A DNA stretch of 64,000 bases. Source: Nostoc calcicola FACHB-3891 (GTDB lineage: Bacteria > Cyanobacteriota > Cyanobacteriia > Cyanobacteriales > Nostocaceae). The stretch lies in the NCBI RefSeq assembly GCF_014697355.1, contig NZ_JACJRQ010000001.1, forward strand, positions 372,001 through 436,000. The letters are read 5' to 3'. Below are positions 45,105-53,912 of the stretch, one piece after another; position 1 is the first letter of the stretch; each line of letters opens with the position of its first letter. The notes under the pieces were generated by a model. That model saw only the letters and a program-made list of their open reading frames with translations. It was not told where the DNA came from and made no database searches. Both the position numbers and the translations under genes were made by a program.

Positions 45105-45274
45105 AATGATTAACTATTTTTTATTGAAAGTCTTTAAAAGAACTTCGTCCTCAATATTTTTAGTTTTTCCTGCCGAATTATTTTAGAGAGTATTTAAAAA
45201 TTTGCTACCTCAATTAAAACTTAAGAAACCAAAAATAACTTAGACAATTATTGCTAGATAGTGAGAAATTTACC

Positions 45275-46054
45275 ATGCTAAGAGCAACTAAGTGGCTAAC
45301 CTTCAATGACTGTGAAATGAACCAGAAAAATTTCCAAGCATTGTTGAGAAATGAGATTCCATCAATTCGCATTTCTAAATTTGCGTCATCTGAGGAATGT
45401 AATAAATTAGCTCTGGCGATTGAAAAAATTGGTTTTGATTTTTATAAAAATGTGGAACCACCAATAGGAAGAATTGGAATTACCCAATTTGAATATGGAA
45501 ATAGGGGTAAATTCGGATATTTTGATGCAGTTAAAAAAGCCACAACAAATTATAACCAAGTAACTTCCTTATCTTTTGATCCGGTAAAACGTTTGACAAC
45601 AATTCTGCGCCAGCATGTATCCAGTAAAGTACAAATTGCTTACGAAAATGAAGTCTATGGGTATTATTTTGCAGGATTAATACGTCAGATTAATATTGCC
45701 TTGCTACACATAGACTTTGCTCAATTAGATGCTCCAGATTGGCAAATCGGAAATATTACCTCACAGCTAGTATGGAATCTATATCTAAAAGCGCCTAGCC
45801 AAGGAGGTGTCTGCAAAGTCTACAACCGACAGTGGCAACCCGAAGATGAAAAATATAAAACTCCTGGTTCCTATGGCTATGATTATTCCTTAGTAAGTTC
45901 CTCAGAAGTAAAACATAATATTCCACTCACAGGAGATTTGGTCATCTTCAACAGCCGTAATTTTCATGAAGTTCTACCAGGCATTGGAGAGCGTATAACA
46001 ATTAGCTCTTTTATTGGAAAAATGCCAGGAGGTGATTTAATTTTTTGGTCGTAA
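45275..46054 (+). CDS. Fe(II)/2-oxoglutarate-dependent oxygenase, paralog 2
   Basis: 259 aa from the ATG at 45275; an in-frame TTG at 45251 is an alternative start and neither has a strong Shine-Dalgarno. Ligands H145 and D147 (LHIDFAQ) and H231 (NFHEVLP), with Arg in GERITISS for 2-oxoglutarate. It is a diverged paralog of the preceding gene with the same length and motif order, so the pair arose by duplication. Two oxygenases suggest two oxidations, for instance leucine 5-hydroxylation on the way to 4-methylproline and hydroxylation of the ring. That assignment is a guess; either enzyme could do either step. Confidence 0.85.
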   Translation: MLRATKWLTFNDCEMNQKNFQALLRNEIPSIRISKFASSEECNKLALAIEKIGFDFYKNVEPPIGRIGITQFEYGNRGKFGYFDAVKKATTNYNQVTSLSFDPVKRLTTILRQHVSSKVQIAYENEVYGYYFAGLIRQINIALLHIDFAQLDAPDWQIGNITSQLVWNLYLKAPSQGGVCKVYNRQWQPEDEKYKTPGSYGYDYSLVSSSEVKHNIPLTGDLVIFNSRNFHEVLPGIGERITISSFIGKMPGGDLIFWS

Positions 46055-46149
46055 AGGCAAATTGGAACCTATAAAAGGGTCTAAAAGTAGCCGCTAGTTT
46101 CATATCATATCTGGGTGATTAGTTACAGCAGTTTTCATGTATTTAGACC

Positions 46150-46252
46150 ACACTCTTGTATTTCTCTCTGCGCGGCAGTCGCTCATGGGGGAAACCCCCA
46201 AGACCGCGCTGCCTTGCCTCTGCGCCTCCGCGTGAGATAAAAAAGATGTGGT
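46150..46252. repeat. Palindromic repeat GCAGTCGCT...GGGGGAAACCCCC...CGCGCTGCC
   Basis: Nested inverted repeats lie inside a degenerate CACACTCTT/AAGATGTGG pair. The core recurs inverted at 47431-47512 and, in coding sequence, at 50457-50502 in the MazF-like gene. Confidence 0.7.
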
Positions 46253-46326
46253 TCATTTACCTGAAAATAGCTGTAATTTGCATAATCAAAGATACCTATC
46301 GTTAAGTAGTAATAAAAAGCCTGAAT

Positions 46327-47052
46327 TTACTCGAATTTATAACTTATCTTGAGATTTCCTTTTTGACGTTTTGCTTTAGTAACTACTACACTTTTTAATT
46401 CATTAAGTGATTTTAAATGAGTCCCCCCGCATGGAGTTGGATGAAGATTGTCAATTGTCACTACTCTCAATGGTTTTCCTGGAGGTAAATTATTGGGGAT
46501 GTTAGACCAGCGTACTGCTAATTCTTCTGGCATAATCAGTGAAGCTTCTACACTGGCAGCTTTATTTAAAGCTTCGCTAATTTTTGTATTAACTTCAGCA
46601 ATAAATGTTTCTGTATTTTCAAACGAAGGGCTTCCTTGAAACTCTACATAGGAACCATCTGGAAAATGATACCCTTTAACTGCGATTAGATTTTTATCGA
46701 GGGATTCGACTATGGTGTACATAAGATGTCCAGCCGTATGAGCCTTAGCATTCTGCATACGATGGGCTTCATCAACATATAAAGTTACCTCTTCGCCTTT
46801 TTCTAAGGATACAGATGAAAAATCTCCATAATGACGAACATCTCCATCTATAAAGCTGACGAAAGTGATTGGAAGCTGAACTCCTTTTGCTTCAATAGTG
46901 CCTATATCTGAGGGCTGACCACCACCCTGCGGATAAAACACAGTGTTATCGAGTACACAATAATAACCCCGCTCATCATTGGCAACATACTCAACGTGAG
47001 CCAGATCGGTGAATTTATAGGTATCTTCAAGATAAGCAAGTATTGTGGACAT
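46327..47052 (-). CDS. Alanyl-tRNA editing protein, AlaX-type
   Basis: 241 aa free-standing editing domain related to the AlaRS editing module. Zinc ligands are HTAGH (about residues 104-108) and CGGTH near 207. The N-terminal FYPQGGGQPSDIG matches the AlaX/AlaRS FYaEGGGQxxDxG motif. Such proteins hydrolyse Ser- or Gly-mischarged tRNA-Ala; the exact specificity of this one is not clear from sequence. It is opposite in strand and convergent with the peptide cluster, separated by about 270 bp of repeats. It may be a plain housekeeping gene, though clearance of a non-protein amino acid made by the cluster is conceivable. Confidence 0.85.
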   Translation of the reverse strand: MSTILAYLEDTYKFTDLAHVEYVANDERGYYCVLDNTVFYPQGGGQPSDIGTIEAKGVQLPITFVSFIDGDVRHYGDFSSVSLEKGEEVTLYVDEAHRMQNAKAHTAGHLMYTIVESLDKNLIAVKGYHFPDGSYVEFQGSPSFENTETFIAEVNTKISEALNKAASVEASLIMPEELAVRWSNIPNNLPPGKPLRVVTIDNLHPTPCGGTHLKSLNELKSVVVTKAKRQKGNLKISYKFE

Positions 47053-47379
47053 CGATAAAATCTCTCAAATTGAGTTTAATAAGGATTATTTAAAACAAGA
47101 CAATAAGCTACCTAAATATCCAGTTAATACTTAGGTTTGAACCATTTTTACTAAAACAGCTAAGTCCTGTTTGTGTAACTTATAGTTGATTTTTGTATGG
47201 TCTAACAGTACAACTATTAGTGAGACACTATCACTTTATATCAACTTCGGCTAATATCTTCAAGTAGCTCGTAACTTTATTTTAGAATACCGATCGCAGA
47301 AGTTGGGATTGATTTCCTAATATCAATTATATGTCAATGGTAATTTCTAACTTTCAGTAGGAGGAAAAGCCAGTAACAG

Positions 47380-47525
47380 ATAATATTTTGAAACGCAGAG
47401 GGGCGCAAAGTAAAGCGCAAACGTGAGGCAGCGCGGTCTTGGGGAGCCAGTGCGGTCTTGGGGGTTTCCCCCATGAGCAACTGGCGTGGTTTCCCCCATG
47501 AGCGACTGCCGACGCAGAGATTTGT
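47380..47525. repeat. Palindromic repeats, inverted relatives of 46150
   Basis: GGCAGCGCGGTCTTGGGG, GTTTCCCCCATGAGCAACTGG and GTTTCCCCCATGAGCGACTG blocks: two nested units in the opposite direction to 46150-46252. No gene in 47053-47685; open frames here come from repeat DNA. Confidence 0.7.
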
Positions 47526-47685
47526 ACCTCAGCAGACTAGGAAACGCTATATCACCCATAACTATACAAAATTTTCAGTTAAGTTCTTTTGTTACAGGTA
47601 ATTTGGCGGACACAATACATATGAGCGATGCAGAATTAATGCTCTTCAAGGGATTACCGTATATATACTGACTTGAATGTAACCC

Positions 47686-48807
47686 TTAAAGGCGTGTAAA
47701 CATTAATAAACTGGGGTCAATATCCTGTAGCTTAGCGCAGCCGCTAAGTGCCATTGCGATATCTAACTCATCTTCTAGAAGTGAGATCGTATGAGATACA
47801 CCAGCTTGTCCTGCTACTCCCAGTCCCCACAAAATTGGCCGTCCGATGAGTACTGCTTTTGCTCCTAGTGCCAGGGCTTTGAGAATATCTGTACCTCTAC
47901 GGATACCTCCATCTAAAAGTACTTCTACCCTACCATTGACTGCTGGTACAATTTCGGCTAAAGCATCTAAAGAAGCGATCGCACCATCGAGTTGTCTGCC
48001 TCCATGATTAGAAACAATAATTGCTTTGGCTCCATATTCTACAGCCCGCACTGCATCATCTGAGCGTAAAATTCCTTTGAGAACTAAGGGTAGTGGAGAT
48101 ATGGACTGCAACCATTCCAAGTCCCTCCAAGTGACTGCGGGGTTTAGCTGTTGGGCAAAATAGGTAAACAACCCAGATTCGCCTTTTTCATGGGAAATAT
48201 CTAGCCCTGAGATGGTTGCAAGATTCGCTAGGTGTAAATCTAGGGGTAAAGCAAACTCATTACGTCTATCTTTTTCCCGCTGTCCGAGAACTGGTGCATC
48301 TACAGTGAGACAAAGTGCTTTGTAACCTGCTTTATAGGCTTTTTCTACCAAAGCACGAGTCAATCCTCGGTCTTTGTGAATGTAAAGCTGGAACCAGCGC
48401 AGGGAATTTGGAAATTGCTCACACGCACTCGCTACTTCTTCAATGCTCTTTGTTGCCATTGTACTTAATACCATGCCCACACCAGCTGATGCCGCAGCTA
48501 AGGCGGTGGCAACTTCTCCATCGGGATGAGCCAGACATTGAAAAGCCATCGGTGCAATCAACAAAGGTAGTTGCAGGGGTTGTCCTAAAATGGAGGTATT
48601 AAGATGGCGATCGCTAACATCGACTAATATCCGAGGTCGTAACTTGATTCGCTCAAAGGCACTACGATTGTCTCGCAAGGTGATTTCGTCCCAAGCACCA
48701 CTACTGTAGTAATCAAGGGTCATTTGGGATAGATACTGTTTAGCGAGTTTTTCGTACTCAAACAGGTTAATGGGTTGAAAGCGATCGTCGTGAGGTACAA
48801 CTGTCAT
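47686..48807 (-). CDS. FMN-dependent alpha-hydroxy acid oxidase/dehydrogenase (lactate/glycolate type)
   Basis: 373 aa, full-length member of the glycolate oxidase/lactate oxidase family. Key segments: N-terminal YYSSGAWDE, LLIAPMAFQCLAHPDGE for FMN binding, WFQLYIHKDR, CLTVDAPVLGQREKDRRNEF, and the catalytic block IIVSNHGGRQLDG with the base His, then LDGGIRRGTDILKALALGA and VLIGRPILWGLG. It oxidises an L-2-hydroxy acid to the 2-keto acid. The Nostoc PCC 7120 relative was reported to prefer L-lactate and use O2, so lactate oxidase is likely here. Promoter not obvious. Confidence 0.9.
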   Translation of the reverse strand: MTVVPHDDRFQPINLFEYEKLAKQYLSQMTLDYYSSGAWDEITLRDNRSAFERIKLRPRILVDVSDRHLNTSILGQPLQLPLLIAPMAFQCLAHPDGEVATALAAASAGVGMVLSTMATKSIEEVASACEQFPNSLRWFQLYIHKDRGLTRALVEKAYKAGYKALCLTVDAPVLGQREKDRRNEFALPLDLHLANLATISGLDISHEKGESGLFTYFAQQLNPAVTWRDLEWLQSISPLPLVLKGILRSDDAVRAVEYGAKAIIVSNHGGRQLDGAIASLDALAEIVPAVNGRVEVLLDGGIRRGTDILKALALGAKAVLIGRPILWGLGVAGQAGVSHTISLLEDELDIAMALSGCAKLQDIDPSLLMFTRL

Positions 48808-48856
48808 GGTAGCGACCTTGGGTTAAGCAATGGGATGTTTTTTAATCCCACCAAAG

Positions 48857-49717
48857 TTATGATAAATCTCTCAGGAACCTATTTAATAACTCTTCCCTGG
48901 ATACTTGCAGCAATAAAGGAGTAAATTCTTCTGGCGATAATGCCAATAAAGGTTCCACAATTCTTCTTAGTTCTGCATCTAAAGAACCAAACCTAACTCG
49001 CAACAAATTCTCTATAACATTGCGACGTTCTGCTCGAATTCCTTCTTGAATTCCTTCTTGAATTCCTTCTTGAATTCCTTCTTGTTTTGCTACTGCTAAT
49101 TTTTGCTCGTAAATAGGTGATAAGCGCATAATTAAATCTCTATCCTCATCGTCTATATTTTGATTTACTTCTAACGTCGTCTTTAAGCTCAATAATAAAT
49201 CTATTGCTTTGGAACGCAAGGGATTATCTTGGGGAAGTGCTTCTAGTTCATCTATGGCTTGTTGCTGGACTCTGCCTTTACCTAGTATTCTCAACCATAA
49301 TGTTTCTTCTGTGGAGGGTAATTGGTGAATAGCTACGATCGCTGTTCTCAAATAATCACCGAGAAAATGTACTCCTACTCCCCAGTTATCTTCATCTGGG
49401 CTAGTTCTAAAACCATTCAAGATAGATTCAGAAGCCGTGGGTGACAAAATCCACAAACGTGGTAACTCTGATTCTGGAATCCGGTTTTTATCAGCTTTAG
49501 TTTGGCGCTTGACTTCAGCAAAGATATCAAATAACTTATTCATGCAACTGCGAATTTCTGCAATTGTAGCCGCATTTCTAAATGGTTCAATTAAAGCAGG
49601 TTCCGCCGCAAATTTGCCTAACAACCCTAATTCTATCCTATCCTTTGATTGGGGTGAAGGTATAAAATAAACATCAATTTCTCGGATTTGTGCCGGAACT
49701 TTCCGACTTGTTTCCAC
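48857..49717 (-). pseudogene. Rpn/DUF4351-type protein, 5' truncated
   Basis: 286 codons from a GTG at 49717. The sequence matches cyanobacterial Rpn-family (PD-(D/E)XK) relatives from inside the domain: RKVPAQIREIDVYFIPSPQ, then LGLLGKFAAEPALIEPFRN, LWILSPTASESIL, a 12-bp in-phase repeat giving QEGIQEGIQEGIQEGI, and a C-terminal LL..RFGSLDAEL/LALSPEEF block (DUF4351-like). In-frame residues just upstream of the GTG (PLGEV) still look like the family, then a TAA stops the frame, 14 bp before a MITE-like element (49731-49954). Family members normally start about 20-30 residues earlier. Start lost; may still be expressed. Confidence 0.65.
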
Positions 49718-49730
49718 TTCTCCTAGTGGT

Positions 49731-49954
49731 TATGAAGAAGGGAAAAGGGTAAGGGGGAAAGGGGAAAGGGAACCCCATATTTAAAAATAGGGGTTTCAAG
49801 CATAGACGCTGATTTAGAGTCGCACTACGTGTCCCCTAAATCTTCTTTTAATATTCTCCACAATTAAGATAGGGGCTTTGTACCTTATGGGGAAAAGTTT
49901 TACTCTTTTTTTCCTTTACCCCAACCCCAAGACCCCTTTTCCCCTTCTTGGTAA
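49731..49954. mobile_element. 224-bp MITE-like element, copy 1
   Basis: Starts TATGAAGAAGGGAAAAGGG and ends CCCCTTTTCCCCTTCTTGG.TAA, so the ends are imperfect inverted repeats of about 16-18 bp. Copy 2 at 55985-56208 has the same length and I count four substitutions. No coding capacity. It abuts the broken start of the Rpn-type gene. Confidence 0.8.
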
Positions 49955-50109
49955 CAATTCTTTAAGATAATCTTTTGCGAACTGATCGTAGGGAAACCTG
50001 GTCATTAGCTGATTTTTGGCGTGTAGCAGTATTTTACAAGTAGATGGTTCTTGGGCGAGTCAACAGATACAGCAAGTGCGATCGCTCAATTTCTAAACTA
50101 CAGTCCAAC

Positions 50110-50505
50110 TCAACTTAATCCTAAATGCAATTTCAATGCCGCATCAATTAATACGATCATTTCTTGATTTAAACTACCCACTACTTCGCCAAGAATCCGC
50201 TGCTTGGAAATTGTTCGTACTTGTTGCGCTTGTACTTTAGAAGGCTTTGTTAAACCACTATCCTCTGGATTGAGCAAAACCTCAAAGGGATAAATACGGT
50301 TCACATTGGAAGTAAGTGGTAAAATCGTCACTGTAGTAGCACCACGATTATTTGCATCATTACTTATTACCAGCACTGGACGGCGTTTATCCATTTCTGA
50401 ACCCACCGCCGGACTAAGGTCTGCATAATAAATATCACCCTTACGGGTTCGGCAGTCGCTACAACGGGGGGAACCCCCGCAACGCGCTGCCTCACCACGT
50501 TTCAT
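50110..50505 (-). CDS. mazF: MazF/PemK-like toxin with a repeat-encoded N-terminal insert
   Basis: 131 aa. From residue 21 it is a normal MazF-type endoribonuclease: KGDIYYADLSPAVGSEMDKRRPVLVIS, TVTILPLTSN, PSKVQAQQVRTISKQR. Typical members begin MKRGDIYYADL. Here MKRG is followed by EAARCGGSPRCSDCRT before KGDIYY, and those codons are the same palindromic repeat found at 46150 and 47431. The repeat has thus entered after codon 4, in frame. Its ATG overlaps the end of the antitoxin gene (14-bp overlap), as in standard TA operons. Activity could be intact if the tail is tolerated. Confidence 0.85.
   Translation of the reverse strand: MKRGEAARCGGSPRCSDCRTRKGDIYYADLSPAVGSEMDKRRPVLVISNDANNRGATTVTILPLTSNVNRIYPFEVLLNPEDSGLTKPSKVQAQQVRTISKQRILGEVVGSLNQEMIVLIDAALKLHLGLS
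50457..50502. repeat. Palindromic repeat inside the MazF-like gene
   Basis: GGCAGTCGCT...GGGGGGAACCCCC...GCGCTGCC, same family as 46150-46252 and 47431-47512. It occupies codons 4-20 of the toxin gene. Confidence 0.75.
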
Positions 50506-50716
50506 TTGTTAAACCATCTGCTAGTGTCAGATCCCAATCGGTGTCAACTTCAGTAGATGCTTGTCGGTAAGCTTCCTCTAGTTCTCGGTTTCGCAGTAAT
50601 TCCAATGCTTCTTCAATCACTTGAGAACGAGATTTGCATCCTTTATTTAGCTTATAATTTTCGATAAACTCCACTAAAGATGGTGGCAAGGAAATGGATA
50701 GTTTTTCGACGTTCAT
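50492..50716 (-). CDS. RHH-type antitoxin of the MazF-like toxin
   Basis: 74 aa. N-terminal ribbon-helix-helix: MNVEKLSISLPPSLVEFIEN (strand plus first helix), then CKSRSQVIEEALELLRNREL (second helix). The C-terminal 25 residues are acidic (EVDTDWDLTLADG), as expected for the toxin-wrapping tail. It is upstream of and overlaps the toxin, so both are cotranscribed and the antitoxin probably represses the operon. Confidence 0.85.
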   Translation of the reverse strand: MNVEKLSISLPPSLVEFIENYKLNKGCKSRSQVIEEALELLRNRELEEAYRQASTEVDTDWDLTLADGLTNETW

Positions 50717-50836
50717 ATTCCTACCATTAGTAGTAAAAATAATTCATACTAATATAGTAGCTTAATCTAAAGCATCAAAAGTGCGTAGATCCTTATTCAG
50801 CGAGTGAATTTTAGCGATCGCCTACAGATGATCTTG

Positions 50837-50882
50837 AGAACCCCAGGAAAAGCGATCGCAGCATCGCCCTTGCTGGGGTTCT
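50837..50882. repeat. 10-bp inverted repeat AGAACCCCAG/CTGGGGTTCT
   Basis: Arms enclose 26 nt containing GCGATCGC. It lies between the TA operon and the M48 gene. On the + strand it is followed by a weak T-rich run. Terminator-like, but no + strand gene is seen upstream. Confidence 0.5.
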
Positions 50883-50990
50883 ACTTTTATTTACAGTAAA
50901 ATGCACGTGCTATTCCATACATACACAGGCTATACGCTGCCCGATGAAAATCTCGCACCAACCAAGAAAGTGGTTGTAATTTCAGTATAT

Positions 50991-51869
50991 TTACCAGTTT
51001 CGCCAGCCGCCTTTGGGTGCAATTTCATTACTAGTAGACTCAAATCCGTGACCTTGAATTAAAGATTGATATTCCGTGCTGCTTGCCCAGCGGTCAATTT
51101 CTCGCGCCCGTAGTACTGGTACTGGATGGGTTAATTGGGCTGTGCGGGCAGCTTTGACCATTTCACCGAGTTCGGTCTTGCTGATATCATCATAAGCACG
51201 GGCTTGGGCAACAAAAGCATCGAGGTTTAGTTGCGGCGCTAAGGTGGGAGAACCACCAGCTAGTTTCATCAACACGGACATCACAACTTTGGGATCTTGG
51301 GTTGCTAGCAATGCGGCGCGATCGCAGGTAAACTCAGCACAGCGTACCCATTCCAAAAGTTGTGCTTGTATCGCTTGGGCAATGAAGCCTCCGACATTGG
51401 GGACAATTGCCGCAGCTAATATTAATAAATTCACAGGCGTCAAGTAAACGCTATGGTCACACTTGAGATGTCCCAACTCGTGGGCAATTACCGCTTGGAT
51501 TTCCTCTGGTGTGAGGATATCAATTAAGGATGTGTGCAGGACAATAAAAGGCTGCTTACCCCGCACAGCAAAGGTGTAAGCGTTGGGAGCCGGATGCTGT
51601 CGGACGTACAACTGGGGAGGCTCGATATCCAAAATTTTGCAAGCTTCTAACAACAGCTGGTGTAAATCAGGCAGTTGTTTTTCACCCACCAGAACGCTTG
51701 AGGCAATATTTTCCACATAAAAAACCTGCTCTGCCATTGGGCCTAGCCAATTTCGCACCAACATATCGATGCCTGGTACCTGCTTGAGGGCATTAGTAGA
51801 TTCTAGGTCTAATGGATGGCGAAATGAATCAGCTTTTAAACCAATCAGGGGGGTTTTGAAGAAGGACAT
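50991..51869 (-). CDS. M48 family zinc metallopeptidase
   Basis: 292 aa. The active site is HELGHLKCDHS at about residues 130-140 (HExxH). The downstream CAEFTCDRAALLA carries the third zinc ligand Glu. Two hydrophobic stretches (about 142-165) follow the active site, as in HtpX-like membrane proteases. The N-terminal ~90 residues contain PQLYVRQHPAPNAYTFAVRG, a strand block typical of cyanobacterial and plastid M48 members. No signal peptide. Likely membrane-associated quality control or housekeeping proteolysis. Confidence 0.88.
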   Translation of the reverse strand: MSFFKTPLIGLKADSFRHPLDLESTNALKQVPGIDMLVRNWLGPMAEQVFYVENIASSVLVGEKQLPDLHQLLLEACKILDIEPPQLYVRQHPAPNAYTFAVRGKQPFIVLHTSLIDILTPEEIQAVIAHELGHLKCDHSVYLTPVNLLILAAAIVPNVGGFIAQAIQAQLLEWVRCAEFTCDRAALLATQDPKVVMSVLMKLAGGSPTLAPQLNLDAFVAQARAYDDISKTELGEMVKAARTAQLTHPVPVLRAREIDRWASSTEYQSLIQGHGFESTSNEIAPKGGWRNW

Positions 51870-51999
51870 AGTGCAGCAAGCTATAAAAAATACAACTATG
51901 GAAACTGGCTACTTAAATAAACAGCCTCCCACAGATAGTATAGCGATTTAAGTAGGGTCGGCATTACCTCCTGACACAGCGGGGAGTATGGGGGATTTG

Positions 52000-52140
52000 G
52001 GAGTTGGGAGTTAGGAGTTAGGAGTTAGGAGTTAGGAGTTAGGAGTTAGGAGTTAGGAGTTATTCTCCCCCATCTCCCCCTGCTCCCCCTGCTCCCCCTG
52101 CTCCCCCTGCTCCCCATCTCCCCATCTCCCCATCCCCCTC
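52000..52140. repeat. 9-bp repeat AGTTAGGAG array followed by CTGCTCCCC / CATCTCCCC units
   Basis: About nine AGTTAGGAG units, then CCCCCTGCTCCCCCTGCTCC and CCCATCTCCCCATC. These C-rich words are the same kind seen translated in the A1/A5 inserts and in the O-antigen-ligase-like gene. Confidence 0.85.
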
Positions 52141-52161
52141 ACGAGAGCATCAATTTCAACT

Positions 52162-53463
52162 TCACAGGCTACTGATGCTGGGAACGATTTCTACATCTGC
52201 TGATGGTTCACCCACCCGCAGGATTTTAGCTCCCAATTGCTGCAACTTGACATCAAGTCGATCGTAGCCGCGATCGAGGTGTTGTAATCCCTGAATTGTG
52301 GTTTGTCCTTCTGCGGCTAGTCCTGCTAAGACTAGTGCTGCTGATGCTCGCAAGTCTGTGCCCAATACTGGTGCGCCAGAGAGCTTTGGTACTCCCCGGA
52401 CGAAAGCAGCATTGCCTTTGACACGAATATCTGCCCCCAAACGATTTAACTCTGAGGCATGACGCAAGCGATTTTCAAACACAGATTCGTTAATTACGCT
52501 GTCGCCTTCCGCCAATGTCAGCAAAGCCATGAACGGCGCTTGCATATCTGTGGGAAAACCTGGATGGTATTGGGTTTCAATATCTGTTGCCTTCAGGGTT
52601 TCTGCTGGGAGAATACGTAAGTGTTCGGGCGCTTCCTCGATGATTGTGACTCCAATATCCCGCAGCTTCGCAATCACTGGAATGAGATGTTCTGGAGCCA
52701 CCGGCGAGAGGGACAGTTCTGAGCGGGTAATTGCCGCTGCCAGTAAAAATGTCCCTGCCTCAATGCGATCGGGGATAATACTGTAGTCAACAGAATGCAA
52801 CTTGGGGACTCCTTCGATAATAATTCTGCTGGTCCCCGCCCCAGTAATTTTTGCTCCCATCGCGTTACAGAAGTTAGCCAAATCAACTACTTCCGGTTCT
52901 CTGGCAGCGTTTTCGATAATTGTTTCGCCCTCTGCCAAGGTAGCCGCCATCATCAAGTTTTCTGTGGCTCCCACGCTGGCGATATCTAAGTAAATCTTCG
53001 CTCCTTTTAACCTCCGGCTGCTACCAGGAATGTAGGCATTACAAATGCCATGTTCAATCTGCACCTCAGCTCCCATTGCTTGGAGTCCTCGGACATGCAA
53101 ATCAACTGGTCTTGCTCCAATAGCACAACCACCTGGTAAAGGCATCTGGGCGACTCCCAGCCTTGCCAGAATCGCACCAATAGCGAAAAAACTCGCCCTC
53201 AATTGGGTAACTAGCTCGTAGGGAGCTTTTGATGTTTTAATTTCGCTGGCGTTGATGTCTAGGATGTCACCCTGTCGTGTTAAGCGTACACCCAAAGCCG
53301 ATAACACCTGACCCATCCGCTCTACATCCGCTAATAAGGGAACATTACGGATGCGACAATCCCCTGGACACAGCAAGGCTCCAGCCATGATTACTAATGC
53401 TGCGTTTTTTGCCCCGCTAATTTTCACATGACCTTGTAAAGGATGCCCACCCCAAATTTGCAA
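52162..53463 (-). CDS. murA: UDP-N-acetylglucosamine 1-carboxyvinyltransferase (MurA)
   Basis: First committed step of peptidoglycan synthesis: enolpyruvyl transfer from PEP to UDP-GlcNAc. Key residues visible: [19 protein letters not shown] (Lys/Asn of the PEP site), [14 protein letters not shown] with the catalytic Cys (fosfomycin target present), and [17 protein letters not shown] with the catalytic Asp. The coordinates use a TTG at 53463 giving 433 aa. The frame stays open upstream through [19 protein letters not shown] to a strong GGAGGT (53530-53535) with only ATT codons at 53523 and 53526 in position. The true start may be an ATT there, about 20 residues longer. Confidence 0.93.
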   Translation of the reverse strand: MQIWGGHPLQGHVKISGAKNAALVIMAGALLCPGDCRIRNVPLLADVERMGQVLSALGVRLTRQGDILDINASEIKTSKAPYELVTQLRASFFAIGAILARLGVAQMPLPGGCAIGARPVDLHVRGLQAMGAEVQIEHGICNAYIPGSSRRLKGAKIYLDIASVGATENLMMAATLAEGETIIENAAREPEVVDLANFCNAMGAKITGAGTSRIIIEGVPKLHSVDYSIIPDRIEAGTFLLAAAITRSELSLSPVAPEHLIPVIAKLRDIGVTIIEEAPEHLRILPAETLKATDIETQYHPGFPTDMQAPFMALLTLAEGDSVINESVFENRLRHASELNRLGADIRVKGNAAFVRGVPKLSGAPVLGTDLRASAALVLAGLAAEGQTTIQGLQHLDRGYDRLDVKLQQLGAKILRVGEPSADVEIVPSISSL

Positions 53464-53912
53464 GACTGAGGAGTCTGCATTCGGAGCAAATTTGGCATCT
53501 GGTAAGTTGCTAGAAGGATTAATAATCCTACCTCCAAAAGTAATACGTATTTTATATGTTTGAAGTTGGTTTTGATTCTACATTAAAGATTCAAATTGTC
53601 CACGTTTTAGGACAAGATATTTGATTGAAAAACTGTGTTTTTGGTCAGAAATAACCGCCCAAAACCATAATTAGCAAGCTTTTCGAGATTTTGTAAAATC
53701 TCACAAAAAGGAACAACTAAGTAGTAACTACAAGTAGCGCTTAATACTCAATGATCTAACTTAGGTATTGGCTAAAAATCAATACTCTAATGGATATTCC
53801 TAGCTTTGAGGTAGGACGAGACTTTAACTGATAGCTCAGTTAATTAGTATCTTGTTGTTCGCAAGTTTTATTTGTGGGAAGTTGCAAAGATCGAACAAAT
53901 TCTGAAAATTTT

